NCBI GenBank assembly: GCA_025351455.1
Contig: JANXVW010000319.1
Coordinates: forward strand, 1-36,354
DNA length: 36,354 nt
Origin: Betaproteobacteria bacterium
Lineage (GTDB): Bacteria; Pseudomonadota; Gammaproteobacteria; Burkholderiales; JACQAP01
Direction of reading: 5' to 3'
Shown: piece by piece, positions 1-10,330 of the stretch
Numbering within the stretch: the first letter of the stretch is position 1
How the letters are laid out: the number at the start of each line of letters is the position of its first letter
The notes under the pieces: generated by a model
The model's database searches: none
What the model saw: only the letters and a program-made list of their open reading frames with translations
What the model was told of the DNA's origin: nothing
Program-made: the position numbers and the translations under genes

Positions 1-605
1 TTCCATGTCCATGACCGGGTCCGCGAACCCCGCCCCGATCATCATGTCGCCGACATCGTGCATGTCAATGAAACGGTTGACGTGAACCTTGCCGTCGCCG
101 GCGGATGCCGTGCGAAGTTCCTTCAACGTATCCGGACCGAAAGTCGTAAACATGAGCAGGCCGCCGGGTCGCAATACGCGCTGGCATTCGGCAAATACCA
201 CTGTCAGGTCGGCCGCCCATTGGAAGGCGAGGTTGGACCAGAGCATGTCTACGCATGCCGAGCGGATCGGCAGCCGATCATAGTCGCCGCAAACGAATAC
301 CTGTCCGCTGGACCCGAACCATTTCCTCCAACCCGGTATGCGCGAGCGCGACGCACGCAACATTGCGGGGGCAATGTCGAGCCCGACCAGCATCGCGCGC
401 GGGTAGCGCTCGCGCAATGCCTGTGCCGCGAACCCCGTGCCGCACCCGGCGTCAAGGATGGCTGCAGGATCGAGCTTCACCAGATCCAGGCGCTCGAGCG
501 CGCGCGTACAGACTTCCCGTTGCAGAACCGCGGCCCGATCGTAAGTCGATGCAGCGCGCTCGAAGGAGCGTCGCATCTGGCGCTTGTCCGGCACTAAGGC
601 ATCGT

Positions 606-609
<4 letters not shown>
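1..609 (-). CDS. bioC: Malonyl-ACP O-methyltransferase BioC (3' end cut by window edge)
   Basis: SAM-dependent methyltransferase that methyl-esterifies malonyl-ACP so that fatty-acid synthesis can build pimeloyl-ACP for biotin; cytoplasmic. 203 codons are visible, running off the left edge. The N-terminal block has the BioC-like RRSFERAASTYD stretch (residues 13-24). The SAM-binding motif I LDAGCGTG is at residues 52-59, and a WSNLAFQW motif follows in the middle, as in BioC. The ATG at 609-607 overlaps the bioF stop as ATGA, so the two are translationally coupled. Another class I methyltransferase is possible from the fold alone, but the biotin neighbours make BioC the best call. Confidence 0.87.
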
Positions 610-1802
<1,193 letters not shown>

Positions 1803-1811
1803 CGCAACCTT

Positions 1812-2822
1812 TCAGCCGGTACCGGCACCTTCGCCGCGGATTTCCATGGGCTTGAGGCCAAGCTTGTCGAACAGCATCCGGTCACGGTCGGCCACGGGGT
1901 TGGGCGTGGTCAGCAGTTTCTCACCGTAAAAGATCGAATTGGCTCCGGCCAGGAAACACAATGCCTGTGTTTCCTCCGACATGTTTTCGCGTCCGGCGGA
2001 CAATCTCACCATGGCACGCGGCATGGTGATGCGCGCGGCGGCAATGGTGCGTACGAACTCGAATGGATCGAGTTCCGGCGTGCCGTGCAAAGGTGTGCCT
2101 TGAACCTGCACCAGATTATTGATTGGCACGCTTTCCGGATAGGGGTCGAGGTTGGCGAGTTCGGCGATGAGCGCGGCACGATTGGTTCGCGTCTCCCCCA
2201 TGCCGACAATACCGCCGCAACAGACATGGATGCCGGCGGTACGCACTTTCTGCAGCGTATCGAGCCGGTCGCCTTGCTCGCGGGTCGTAATGATTTCTCC
2301 GTATAAAGCCGGATCGGTATCGAGATTGTGATTGTAGTAATCCAGTCCCGCATCCTTGAGTTGCTCGGCCTGTCCTTCCTTGAGCATGCCGAGCGTGGCG
2401 CAGGTCTCCAGGCCCAACGCCTTCACCTCCCGCACCATTTCCGCCACTTTTTCCAGATCGCGTTGCTTGGGTCCGCGCCAGGCCGCGCCCATGCAGAATC
2501 GCGAAGCCCCGTTGTGCTTTGCCGCGCGCGCCGCATCGACCACTGCCTCCACGGACATCAACGCCTCATTTTCGACGCCGGTATGATAGCGCGCAGCCTG
2601 CGGGCAGTAGCCGCAATCCTCGGGGCATCCCCCCGTCTTGATGGATAACAGTGTCGAAAGCTGCACCTCGTTCGCGGCGAAATGCTGCCGGTGGACTTGC
2701 TGCGCCTGGTATATGAGGTCGCTGAATGGTGCGGATAATAAGGATTCGACCCCGGCGACCGTCCAGCCTGCAGGCTGGACAGCGGGTCTGTTCGGAACAA
2801 TCGTTTGCGCGGCGACGGGCAT
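1812..2822 (-). CDS. bioB: Biotin synthase (BioB)
   Basis: Radical SAM enzyme that inserts sulfur into dethiobiotin, the last step of biotin synthesis. The radical SAM cysteines are C66, C70 and C73 in [10 protein letters not shown]. Other family blocks are [43 protein letters not shown] and RLSAGRE. The frame stays open back to 2924, but that would run into the divergent comF start, and family alignment favours the ATG at 2822 (336 aa, near the 346 aa of E. coli BioB). It is the first gene of the bioB-F-C operon. Its N-terminal codons contain a perfect 20-base palindrome (2761-2780), described separately. Ribosome binding before 2822 is weak. Confidence 0.96.
   Translation of the reverse strand: MPVAAQTIVPNRPAVQPAGWTVAGVESLLSAPFSDLIYQAQQVHRQHFAANEVQLSTLLSIKTGGCPEDCGYCPQAARYHTGVENEALMSVEAVVDAARAAKHNGASRFCMGAAWRGPKQRDLEKVAEMVREVKALGLETCATLGMLKEGQAEQLKDAGLDYYNHNLDTDPALYGEIITTREQGDRLDTLQKVRTAGIHVCCGGIVGMGETRTNRAALIAELANLDPYPESVPINNLVQVQGTPLHGTPELDPFEFVRTIAAARITMPRAMVRLSAGRENMSEETQALCFLAGANSIFYGEKLLTTPNPVADRDRMLFDKLGLKPMEIRGEGAGTG
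2761..2780. repeat. Perfect 20-base palindrome inside the start of bioB
   Basis: The arms GTCCAGCCTG and CAGGCTGGAC are exact reverse complements with no spacer. It encodes VQPAGWT near residue 15 of BioB and lies about 40 bases inside the gene, close to the divergent bioB/comF promoter region. It could be a regulator operator or an mRNA hairpin; it does not look like the E. coli BirA operator. Confidence 0.6.
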
Positions 2823-2881
2823 GATGCGGTCTGTGAACCTTGTAATCTGTGTAACGACGATGGTCGGGGAAGGCCCGGTTC

Positions 2882-3604
2882 GTGTCAAATTCAATTTATC
2901 GCATTTTTGACAATTGCCTGCCAATTGCTCAGTGGCTCCTGTCCCCTGCCTGCCTGCTATGCGGCGATAACGGAGGCAACGACGGCTTGTGCCAGGGTTG
3001 CCGCGTCAGCCTGCCCCTGCTGAAAGCCGCGCATTGTCCGGTATGCGCCATCCCCGAGCCGACCGAAGAATTATGCGGGCGATGCCTGCACAAGGCGCCG
3101 CTTTTCGATCGCGTCGTCGCGGCTTTCATTTATGAATTTCCCGCCACAGTATTGATCCAGGAATTGAAGTACCACGGCAACCTCGCTTGTGCACGACCGC
3201 TGGCTGCGGGTCTGGCGAGTGCGCTTGATGCGGAGCCCTATCCAGACCTGATCATGCCGATGCCGCTGGCGCGCGGTCGATTGGCAGAGCGAGGGTTCAA
3301 CCAGGCCATGGAGATTGCGCGACGCGTCGCCGCGGAATTCGGCCTGGACATTGCCGTGGATGCCTGCAAGCGGACGCGCGAATCCACGCCGCAAGCGGCT
3401 CTCCCGTGGAAGCAGCGAGCCACCAATATACGAAACGCCTTTACTTGCGACTTCGACGTGGAAGGAAAATCCGTGGCGGTTGTAGATGACGTCCTGACCA
3501 CGGGCGCGACGCTCAACGAACTGGCGCTTACGCTCAAACGCCGCGGTGCGCGAGAAGTCATCGGCTGGATTGCCGCGCGAACGCCTGCCCCGGGGGAAAC
3601 CTGA
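2882..3604 (+). CDS. comF: ComF family phosphoribosyltransferase-like protein
   Basis: ComF proteins carry a zinc-binding N-terminus and a phosphoribosyltransferase fold; in naturally competent bacteria they act in the cytoplasm during DNA uptake. Here the N-terminus has the paired cysteines CLLCG, CQGC, CPVC and CGRC (residues about 24-68), and the C-terminal half has the PRPP-loop [17 protein letters not shown]. The ERGFNQA motif of the family is also present. At 240 aa the length is typical. The start is a GTG preceded by GGAAGG. The gene is divergent from bioB (59 bases between starts) and its stop lies 3 bases from the end of mshN, leaving no room for a terminator between the convergent genes. 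Confidence 0.9.
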   Translation: MSNSIYRIFDNCLPIAQWLLSPACLLCGDNGGNDGLCQGCRVSLPLLKAAHCPVCAIPEPTEELCGRCLHKAPLFDRVVAAFIYEFPATVLIQELKYHGNLACARPLAAGLASALDAEPYPDLIMPMPLARGRLAERGFNQAMEIARRVAAEFGLDIAVDACKRTRESTPQAALPWKQRATNIRNAFTCDFDVEGKSVAVVDDVLTTGATLNELALTLKRRGAREVIGWIAARTPAPGET

Positions 3605-3607
3605 CCG

Positions 3608-4819
3608 TTATTTTTTCTTCGGGGCGAAAAGTTCGCGCAACTGACGCTCGACGAATTCCTGCAGTTCGGGCGACAACTGTTTCGATTCAATGGCGCGCTG
3701 AAACGCATCGCGTGCCTCGGCCGATTGATTCGATGCACGCAGGGATATCCCGAGGCCCATCATCCACACGCCGTTGCCCGGTACGCCGCGTAGTGCGGTG
3801 CGATAGTATTCCGCTGCCTCCCGATGGCGTCCCTCCCGCTGGAGCAGCGCCGCCAGGAAGGCGTGGAAGTCCGGATCGGACTGAACATACGGCAGCACGC
3901 TTACCATCGTATTGATCGCACCGGTGACTTCACCGCGCTCGACTTCGAGGCGCGCCAGCACCATGGCATGACGCGGCTGGCGCGGATTGATCGACAGTGC
4001 CTTGCGCAAAATTTCTTCCGCCTCATTGTTACGCCCGTTGTCCAGCAATAATCCGAGCAGCGCCTGGCGTGCGCTGCCATGCGAGGGGTCCACCTTCAAT
4101 GCCTCGCGAAATTCCAGCTCGGCGGCATTTGCCCTGCCTTCCTGGAGTTGCGCCACGCCCCTGCGGAATGCGATCTCGGCGCGTTCCGACGGTGCCACCT
4201 CACGCATCTGCTTGTCGATCGCGGCCGGCGTGCCAGCCGTGACGGCGATCGGCGTCGGCGGCGGCGTTATTCCCTCGGCGTCGGGCACGACGGACTTGGC
4301 CGGCATTACGGCCTTGGATAACGTGTCCACGACCGGCGCTGGTGGCTTTTCAGATTGAGGCGACGGAGCGTCACCCAACTGCGCAAGCGATTGTGTAACC
4401 CTGGGTTTCACAACATGGCCCGACGTTGCCGGTTTCGGCGTCCGGGTCGGCTGGGTTGCAGCGAAACTTAATTCATCCGAAAGCCTGGAAACGGGATTGA
4501 AAGCGGTCGCCTGTGCAGGAGGTTCCACTAAAGACGGCTTCGTTACCGGACTTGGCGCGGGGGTCGGATCCGGTACGGGTATCGCAATCGGCTTGGCGAT
4601 AATAGGGGGCGCATCATTGCCCGGGTCATGGCGGCGACTGTAGATGAAGACAGCAACTGCAACGGCAAGAAGGGCCACCGTTGCCGCGACCAGGATCACC
4701 CGTACAAACGATCGTGGCCGACCAGGCACTGCGCGCACGTAGGGCGGCAGGGAATTGAGTTCGGACTCGGATGCGTGGCGCTTTTCGAGATCCTGCAAAA
4801 CCTGATTGATCAGACTCAT
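3608..4819 (-). CDS. mshN: MSHA biogenesis protein MshN, TPR-containing
   Basis: Bitopic inner-membrane protein of the MSHA pilus machine. It starts MSLINQVLQDLEKR, the usual MshN/GspB-like cytoplasmic head, followed by one transmembrane segment (about residues 37-59) and a Pro/Ala/Thr-rich periplasmic linker (about 70-205). Three or four TPR units follow, in which AELEFREALKVDPSHGSARQ and LRKALSINPRQPRHA are easy to see. These repeats probably bind another machine component. The last gene of the mshI-N unit, its ATG overlaps the mshM stop as ATGA. The C-terminus ends in basic FAPKKK. Length (403 aa) is similar to known MshN proteins. Confidence 0.85.
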   Translation of the reverse strand: MSLINQVLQDLEKRHASESELNSLPPYVRAVPGRPRSFVRVILVAATVALLAVAVAVFIYSRRHDPGNDAPPIIAKPIAIPVPDPTPAPSPVTKPSLVEPPAQATAFNPVSRLSDELSFAATQPTRTPKPATSGHVVKPRVTQSLAQLGDAPSPQSEKPPAPVVDTLSKAVMPAKSVVPDAEGITPPPTPIAVTAGTPAAIDKQMREVAPSERAEIAFRRGVAQLQEGRANAAELEFREALKVDPSHGSARQALLGLLLDNGRNNEAEEILRKALSINPRQPRHAMVLARLEVERGEVTGAINTMVSVLPYVQSDPDFHAFLAALLQREGRHREAAEYYRTALRGVPGNGVWMMGLGISLRASNQSAEARDAFQRAIESKQLSPELQEFVERQLRELFAPKKK

Positions 4820-5709
4820 CTATTCAAATACCAGTAAATCGCGATCGCAACTATCGCTGTTGCGGCTGCTCCTGCCCTCAATATTGACGAATAAACTCGG
4901 CTTGCTGAGGGGGTATCGCGGGCGGCCTCGCGCACATGCGTCGCCGATACGTAATGACGGCCTTCACCATACGCGGCGAGCATGGCCTTGTGCGCCACCA
5001 CGTTGATCAAACGCGGCACGCCACGGCTTGCTTTGTAAAGCGCATCCAGCGCAGCCCTGTTGAACAGGCGGTCGCCCATGTAGCCTGCAATGCGCAGCCG
5101 ATGCGATATGTAGTACTCGAGTTCGCGGCGCGAGAGCGCAGAAAGATGATATTGAAATGTGATGCGTTGCTGTAATTGGCGCACCGAAACATGAGCCAGC
5201 TTCTCGTCGAGTTCGGGTTGTCCGAACAACACAACCTGGAAAAGCTTGCGCTTCTCGGTCTCCAGATTGGACAGCAATCGCAGGGACTCCAGCGTTTCCA
5301 GCGGCATCGCCTGTGCCTCGTCCAGACAGACCACGACGCGCTTGCCCGCCCGCGCATGCGCAAGCAGCACCTGATTCAGGGATTTCAAAAGGCGATGCGC
5401 GTCGTCATCGCGATCGAAATCCACGCGCAGTTCCTCGGCCAGAGCCAGCAGGAGTCCATGCGGATCGAGCAGCGGATTGGGAATGTAGGCGGTTACGTTT
5501 TCGTCGTCGAGCTGGGACAGGAATCGGCGGCACAGCAGGGTTTTGCCGGTCCCGACCTCGCCTGTAACCTTCATGAATCCTTCGCCATTGGCCGCCGCGA
5601 CCAGCAGTGTATTGAGCGCCTCCTGATGCGGGGTGCAGGCAAAAGCGAAGGCGGTGTCAGGCGTCAGGCCGAACGGTAGCTCGCGCAGGGCGAAATGGGT
5701 GTGGTACAT
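4816..5709 (-). CDS. mshM: ExeA-like AAA ATPase MshM
   Basis: AAA ATPase of the ExeA/GspA group; ExeA-type proteins bind peptidoglycan-linked partners and help place the secretin. The N-terminal FALRELPFGLTPD block is typical, the Walker A GEVGTGKT lies at residues 50-57, and the Walker B VVVCLDEAQ is near 125. SRGVPRLINVVAHKAM near 235 matches the sensor region. A single transmembrane segment ends the protein (about 275-295), but the peptidoglycan-binding domain of ExeA is absent, as expected for MshM. The stop overlaps the mshN start, so MshM and MshN are probably made together. Confidence 0.88.
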   Translation of the reverse strand: MYHTHFALRELPFGLTPDTAFAFACTPHQEALNTLLVAAANGEGFMKVTGEVGTGKTLLCRRFLSQLDDENVTAYIPNPLLDPHGLLLALAEELRVDFDRDDDAHRLLKSLNQVLLAHARAGKRVVVCLDEAQAMPLETLESLRLLSNLETEKRKLFQVVLFGQPELDEKLAHVSVRQLQQRITFQYHLSALSRRELEYYISHRLRIAGYMGDRLFNRAALDALYKASRGVPRLINVVAHKAMLAAYGEGRHYVSATHVREAARDTPSASRVYSSILRAGAAATAIVAIAIYWYLNR

Positions 5710-5766
5710 CGTCAGCGCTGAAGCCGATCCGGCGCTACAGCAGGATTTTTCGCGGCGCCAGGCGGA

Positions 5767-7557
5767 TTACTGTGCCGGCGCGGCAGAATTTGCAGGCTTG
5801 GGTCTGTACGTGGGGCGGTCACTGCGTTCGTAAGCATCGATGCGTTCTTTGGTGTCCAGTATATCCTGACGCCAAGTCGCGTCGTTTTCGATCACCGTGG
5901 GTTTGAGCAGGATCACCAGCTCGCTTTTTGTGACCGAACGGCTCTTGCTGCTGAACAGATTCCCGACTATCGGCAGTGTGCCCAGCACCGGAACGCCGCT
6001 GCTGTCTCGCGTGGTCGTTTCCTTCATCAAGCCGCCGATGGCGACGATGTTGGTATTGGACACCCGCACGATGGTATCGCTTTCGCTGATCGTGCTCGAT
6101 GCTAGCGGCAACCGGAAATTGCCAGCGGTGCCAAGATCGATGACTTTCGTTTTCTCGATGACACTGGAAACGGACGGGTGAATATGCAGAATGATCTGGT
6201 TGTTCTCGTCGATTTGCGGCGTTACGTCGAGCGCCACGCCGGAAAAGAACGGCGACACCGTAATGGTTGGCGACTGCGTGCTGGTCGTACCGGTTGTGGT
6301 GGTATTCGTCGTGATATTGGTTACGAAGAACTCGTCGGTTCCGACTTTGAGCACCGCTTTCTGGTTGTTCAACGTGGCGATTCTCGGGCTGGAGAGTACT
6401 TGAAGATTGCCCTGTGTTTCCAGAAATGAAACCAACGCGGCGAAGTTGCTGGTCTGGAACGCCAGCCCGAACAGGGTTCCCGGTATGCCCGTCCCGGCGG
6501 TAATCGATCCCGGAGCGGCCGGGTTCGACGAGAGCAGGGAACTGCTCGATACCGAACCGTCCGGATTCCGCGACGTAAAGGCACTGATGGTCCCGTTAGG
6601 CGTCAGTATTCCGCCCGGACCGAGCACGCCGCCCGCCACCCGGCTATTCGCTCCCTGACCGAATGCAGCCCAGTTAACGCCAGTCTGATGACTGTCGGAC
6701 AACTGTACTTCGATAATTTTTGCTTCCAGCATCACTTGACGCTCGACAACGATCTGCATGGTCTTCAGAAACTCCGAGACCCCGCGCAATTCAGCGGGCA
6801 ATGCACGGACCACGATGACGCCAGCCTGCGGGCTCATCACCACGTTGCGGCCGCCTTCCTTGCCGACGATGGCGCGCAGGGCGGCATCGATCTCTGCCCA
6901 GAAATCATTGTTCGAGGAGGTACTGATGCGGCTGCTCTCAAGCGCCGTCGTCGTCGTACCAGTCCCGGTGGTAGGACTGGGCTGCGCAGTGGTCCCGGTA
7001 TTGGAAGTGGAATCTGAAATCGCCCCGGATGTCACCCTTACCTCGGTCTTGCCTTTGCGCTGGCTCATCAGGTAATTCACCTGATACACGCGCGTTTGCA
7101 GGCTAATCGGTTCGATCAGGATGCGGTTACCCTGCATTTTGTATTCGTAGCCGTAGACCTCGCGGATCGTGTCCAGGGCTTCGAATACGGTCACATCGCG
7201 CAGGTTCACCGAGATCGAATCCTTGACTCCTGGATGGACCACCATGCTGTAGCGGGTGCCGGACACGATCGCCATGAAGACCTGGCTGGCGGGCGCGTTG
7301 TTTACTGCCAAATCGAATCGCGATTCGATCGGCCGACCGTCGACCTTTGGCATTTCCACGGTCAGCGGGGGAAGCAGGGCCTTGCCCACATCTTCGGGCT
7401 GGACGCTGGTTTGCTGCAGACGCGCAGCGGCCGACATTTCCCTTTTTGCGCTGTCGTATGTGGTGCCGGTCGGAGCCTGTGGGGTTGCGCACGCACCGAC
7501 CAGACAGAGCAGGAGCAGGGTCAAAAACCGATTCATGGCATCACTTGGTTTTTTCAT
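5767..7557 (-). CDS. mshL: MSHA pilus secretin MshL
   Basis: Outer-membrane secretin through which the pilus leaves the cell. With the ATG at 7557 the protein is 596 aa and has a lipoprotein signal ending LCLVGAC (lipid-modified Cys23; a second ATG at 7536 would give a shorter signal). An STN/N0-like domain follows (residues about 70-160, FEALDTIREVYGYEY), then a Thr/Ser-rich insert (about 180-220), N-domain segments, and the C-terminal secretin beta-barrel (about 370-560) with VALDVTPQIDENNQIILHIHPSVSSV and VPVLGTLPIVGNLFSS. The open frame extends upstream to 7950 only because it overlaps mshK; the mshK stop and this ATG overlap as ATGA, which fixes the start. Confidence 0.93.
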   Translation of the reverse strand: MKKPSDAMNRFLTLLLLCLVGACATPQAPTGTTYDSAKREMSAAARLQQTSVQPEDVGKALLPPLTVEMPKVDGRPIESRFDLAVNNAPASQVFMAIVSGTRYSMVVHPGVKDSISVNLRDVTVFEALDTIREVYGYEYKMQGNRILIEPISLQTRVYQVNYLMSQRKGKTEVRVTSGAISDSTSNTGTTAQPSPTTGTGTTTTALESSRISTSSNNDFWAEIDAALRAIVGKEGGRNVVMSPQAGVIVVRALPAELRGVSEFLKTMQIVVERQVMLEAKIIEVQLSDSHQTGVNWAAFGQGANSRVAGGVLGPGGILTPNGTISAFTSRNPDGSVSSSSLLSSNPAAPGSITAGTGIPGTLFGLAFQTSNFAALVSFLETQGNLQVLSSPRIATLNNQKAVLKVGTDEFFVTNITTNTTTTGTTSTQSPTITVSPFFSGVALDVTPQIDENNQIILHIHPSVSSVIEKTKVIDLGTAGNFRLPLASSTISESDTIVRVSNTNIVAIGGLMKETTTRDSSGVPVLGTLPIVGNLFSSKSRSVTKSELVILLKPTVIENDATWRQDILDTKERIDAYERSDRPTYRPKPANSAAPAQ

Positions 7558-7979
7558 TTCTTCACTCCGGGACTTCCGGATCTCTGAGCCTTCGAGTCTT
7601 TCTCGGCTTCCGGCTCGCGCAACCGTTTCGACTTGTCGGAGCCCGCGTCGGCGATGCCAAGCCTCGCCACATCTGGAAACAGATAGACAATCCGCAGACC
7701 CTCCCGAGTGCGCAACGTCACGCGTTCCGCGGCAATTGAGATCAGGTCCGCGCCGGCGATCGAACCACCGAGAGCAACGACCTCTCCGTTGATGATGGCA
7801 TAGCGCCGCTCGGGAGAAATCAGTACGGATTGCAGAATCCAACCGGACGCCTGCATTTTGCCCGCCACTCTGTTTGCGTCTGCGGCCGGGGGTCGAGTCG
7901 GATCTCGCAGTGTCTGCGCAACGGCTGCCGACGCGACGCCCGCGCAGCACAGCGCCAGCACGGCCGATACGCGGCGCAT
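7554..7979 (-). CDS. mshK: MSHA biogenesis protein MshK
   Basis: Small periplasmic protein, 141 aa, with an N-terminal signal (ALCCAGVASAAVAQ) and the motif LRDPTRPP just after it. This motif is shared by MshK, PilP and GspC-like pilotins or secretin partners. A short beta domain follows (about residues 45-110) and the tail is charged. In related machines such proteins link the inner-membrane PilM/N/O-like complex to the secretin. The ATG at 7979 shares one base with the mshJ stop (TGATG); an in-frame GTG at 7994 is a less likely alternative. Its stop overlaps the mshL start. Confidence 0.8.
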   Translation of the reverse strand: MRRVSAVLALCCAGVASAAVAQTLRDPTRPPAADANRVAGKMQASGWILQSVLISPERRYAIINGEVVALGGSIAGADLISIAAERVTLRTREGLRIVYLFPDVARLGIADAGSDKSKRLREPEAEKDSKAQRSGSPGVKK

Positions 7980-8650
7980 CAGACGACCAGCCACGCTTCC
8001 TCCAGGCTGAGCGTATACAACGTGATTGTCATGAGAACCTTGGGATAATCGACCGAATTCACGCTGGTACGGGCAAAAAACATGCGCCAGGGAAGCTGCT
8101 CCAGCCGGGACTGATATTCCAGCAAGTCAAGATAGCTGCCTTCAACCGTCAACTCTATTCCGTGCTTGTAAACGACGTTCTTTGACGCAGCGGCGGACTT
8201 GGCTGCCGCGCCGTCCGTCGGTTCCACGAGTGCTGCAACCGGGAGCGTGCGAAGTTTCACCAGACGCACATGCGAATCCCGATTCAGCATGTCTTCCAGA
8301 ACCTTGACCATTCGGTTGGGCGGCACCAGACCCTGCTGAACGCCGCGCAACTCCGTGTCATACCCTCCCAACTGCTGCCGGAGATCATCCACATGCTTGC
8401 GCCCTTCAGCATCGGGATCCTGCGTCAGCACAAGGGCAAGTTCCGCGTTTTGCTTCTGCAGTTGTGCGAGTTCGGTGCGGTGTTTTCCGGCATTAGCGGC
8501 AAGAATTTTATGCTTGGCAAGCGCGCCATCAATGGCCAGCACAAATCCCAATCCCGCGATGATCGCCGCGCCCGCCGCGAACACCATCACCCGCTCGCGC
8601 GGCTTGAAGGCGTCAAATCGGCCTGCCATTTTGCCCCAGGGCTTCTTCAT
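7979..8650 (-). CDS. mshJ: MSHA biogenesis protein MshJ (PilO/GspM-like)
   Basis: Inner-membrane alignment-complex protein. It has a short cytoplasmic head (FDAFKPRERVMVF), one transmembrane helix (about residues 24-44), a coiled-coil stretch (about 50-110, AQLQKQNAELALVLTQD) and a small ferredoxin-like periplasmic domain (about 160-223), which is the PilO/GspM architecture. GIELTVEGSYLDLLEYQSRLE resembles the family core. The start overlaps the stop of the upstream PilN-like gene as ATGA and the stop overlaps mshK by one base, so the genes are tightly coupled. Confidence 0.83.
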   Translation of the reverse strand: MKKPWGKMAGRFDAFKPRERVMVFAAGAAIIAGLGFVLAIDGALAKHKILAANAGKHRTELAQLQKQNAELALVLTQDPDAEGRKHVDDLRQQLGGYDTELRGVQQGLVPPNRMVKVLEDMLNRDSHVRLVKLRTLPVAALVEPTDGAAAKSAAASKNVVYKHGIELTVEGSYLDLLEYQSRLEQLPWRMFFARTSVNSVDYPKVLMTITLYTLSLEEAWLVV

Positions 8651-9294
8651 CTCGTGCCAGCCTTGAGCGCGGCTGAATCAGGCTTGGTGGTCAACTTGAA
8701 TTCCACGTAGTTCGGGCGCACCGGAGCCTTCGCAGACGGGTCAGGTGCAGGCTCCTGGATTACCAATTCCGAAAAAGGATGGCCTTGCATGGCGCTCTCG
8801 CCGTTCAAGCGCTTCAGATAACCCGGAACATAAGCCGCTTGCAATGCGCGCCCTTCCACTGAAACGTCGCGCCCCGCGGTCGCAATGCTCAATCCGGTGA
8901 GCCAGACCCCTTCGAAAGACTGGCGCGCGAAGGCCTTCAGATGGTCAGAAAAACCGCGGGTATCCCCGAGGCCTCCAGCGCGGAGCACAGCCATGACTTC
9001 CTGCCGGCCTTTTACCTCTCCTTCGAGGCGGGCAGCTTCTTCGCTAATGCGCGGATCGTGACGGCGAGAGGCCATTTCGCTGCCCAAGCGCAGCGCGTCG
9101 GCTTGCGCGGTCGCGACCTGTCGCGCCAATTCGCGTTCCTGTTGCTCCATTGAACGCAAGCTGATCATCTGATAGCCGGCAATTACAACCACCAGCGCCG
9201 CAATCGCCACCCAGCCCGCGATGGCGCCCTTGAAGGACAGCAGCGCGCGCTGCGCTTCGAAGGCCGGGTTGTACAGGTTGATCTGCTGGGGCAT
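8647..9294 (-). CDS. PilN-like fimbrial assembly protein of the MSHA locus
   Basis: PilN/GspL-C-like inner-membrane protein, 215 aa. It opens with MPQQINLYNP, the PilN-type motif that binds a PilM-like partner, followed by one transmembrane helix (about residues 24-46), a coiled-coil segment (about 50-105) and a small periplasmic domain. In several genomes this second half of the split GspL is called MshI2. It lies 16 bases after mshI, whose product supplies the PilM-like half, and overlaps mshJ, so the PilM-N-O order is preserved. Confidence 0.82.
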   Translation of the reverse strand: MPQQINLYNPAFEAQRALLSFKGAIAGWVAIAALVVVIAGYQMISLRSMEQQERELARQVATAQADALRLGSEMASRRHDPRISEEAARLEGEVKGRQEVMAVLRAGGLGDTRGFSDHLKAFARQSFEGVWLTGLSIATAGRDVSVEGRALQAAYVPGYLKRLNGESAMQGHPFSELVIQEPAPDPSAKAPVRPNYVEFKLTTKPDSAALKAGTR

Positions 9295-9310
9295 GGCTTT
9301 CTATCGTGTT

Positions 9311-10261
9311 TCAAGCCGTTTCGAGTCGCAACGCCGTACCGAGCGTCTGCCATCTCAAAATCTGTTCGGCCGGCTCGCGCAATTCCGGCACTTCGTGAAA
9401 ATCGAGGACATCGCCCAGATTCACCGCTTCCGCCGGTGTCGACAAATTTCCCGCCAGATAAGCCGCCAGTCCCAGTTCCTCCGGCAATGGCGCCAGCAGC
9501 AGACGCGCGAGGGGAATGTTGCTGAATTGCCGATCGAAGTGATCCAGCGAGCGCTGCAACTCCAGAGCAATGCGTTCGAATAACTGCTCGCGCATTTCCG
9601 CGCGCGAATCGACGAGTTGATCGAGACTGATTTCGATGCGTCGCGACAGATACAGTTCGCCTCGGGCGGTAAATGTAAGCAATCCGCCCTCCTCGCTGAA
9701 GCTGAGCATCGCCAGCGCGCGCTGGTCGGATTCAAACAATGCCGCGAGATTGCGTTGCGCCATTTCGGCGACCTCGATTACGCGCAATGCAATCCGGGCC
9801 TGCGCAAACATTTTCATGCGCGATTCGATGTCCTGGTTGCGGGCGGAAACTGCGTAAACCGAGCGGCCACGACCAGCGGCGACCTGATCCGCCGGAACCG
9901 GGACGACATCCACAGTCGCGGTTTCCACAGGGTATTCGAGAAAATCCTTCAGACGCCAGCGCACCGCCGATTTCATTTCGGCGTCAGGAACGTTCGGCGC
10001 ATCGACCAACTGCAACTGATATTGGCGTGCGGGCAGCAGAGTCGAACAACTGAACCGCTCAAGATGCAACTCGCGTCGCAATCGCTGCAAAGTTTCGACT
10101 GGATCACCTGCGTTGGGAAGTTGTGCGCACATGCCCACGACTGGCCGTTCTGAACCGTTTCGGCGAACGTGCCCAACCTCTATGCGATCCCCATAGAGAT
10201 TTACCGCAGCCAGTTCGGTGGCTCGTTGTTTCGAAAATAATCGGGGGGGCATGAATGTCAT
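9311..10261 (-). CDS. mshI: MSHA biogenesis protein MshI (PilM-like, actin fold)
   Basis: Cytoplasmic PilM/GspL-N-like protein of 316 aa. Actin-like PilM features include an N-terminal beta hairpin (AAVNLYGDRIEVGHVRR), the segment MKSAVRWRLKDFLEYPVE near residue 95 and the helix REQLFERIALELQRSLDHFDRQF, which resembles the PilM motif before the second nucleotide-binding lobe. It should bind the PilN-like tail encoded next door. This is the first gene of the second MSHA transcription unit. No Shine-Dalgarno is evident before the ATG at 10261 or the in-frame ATG at 10252, and a candidate promoter lies 17-45 bases upstream. Confidence 0.82.
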   Translation of the reverse strand: MTFMPPRLFSKQRATELAAVNLYGDRIEVGHVRRNGSERPVVGMCAQLPNAGDPVETLQRLRRELHLERFSCSTLLPARQYQLQLVDAPNVPDAEMKSAVRWRLKDFLEYPVETATVDVVPVPADQVAAGRGRSVYAVSARNQDIESRMKMFAQARIALRVIEVAEMAQRNLAALFESDQRALAMLSFSEEGGLLTFTARGELYLSRRIEISLDQLVDSRAEMREQLFERIALELQRSLDHFDRQFSNIPLARLLLAPLPEELGLAAYLAGNLSTPAEAVNLGDVLDFHEVPELREPAEQILRWQTLGTALRLETA

Positions 10262-10277
10262 GTTAAATTAGAACACG

Positions 10278-10306
10278 AACATATATCAATAACTTATTGT
10301 CGTCAA
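10278..10306 (-). promoter_or_regulatory. Candidate sigma-70 promoter for mshI-N
   Basis: On the minus strand TTGACG (10306-10301), 17 bases and TATGTT (10283-10278) lie in an unusually AT-rich gap between mshQ and mshI. The predicted start would leave a 5' leader of about 10-20 bases. This would make mshI-N a unit separate from mshE-Q. Confidence 0.5.
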
Positions 10307-10330
10307 TAGGATTTCCCTAGTCTATTTCAA

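Noticed and set aside
2823-2924. Longer BioB N-terminus
   Set aside because: The family start aligns at 2822 and the extension would overlap the divergent comF start.
7558-7950. N-terminal extension of MshL
   Set aside because: The extra 131 residues come from the reading frame beside mshK and contain no signal peptide; the lipoprotein signal begins at the ATG overlapping the mshK stop.
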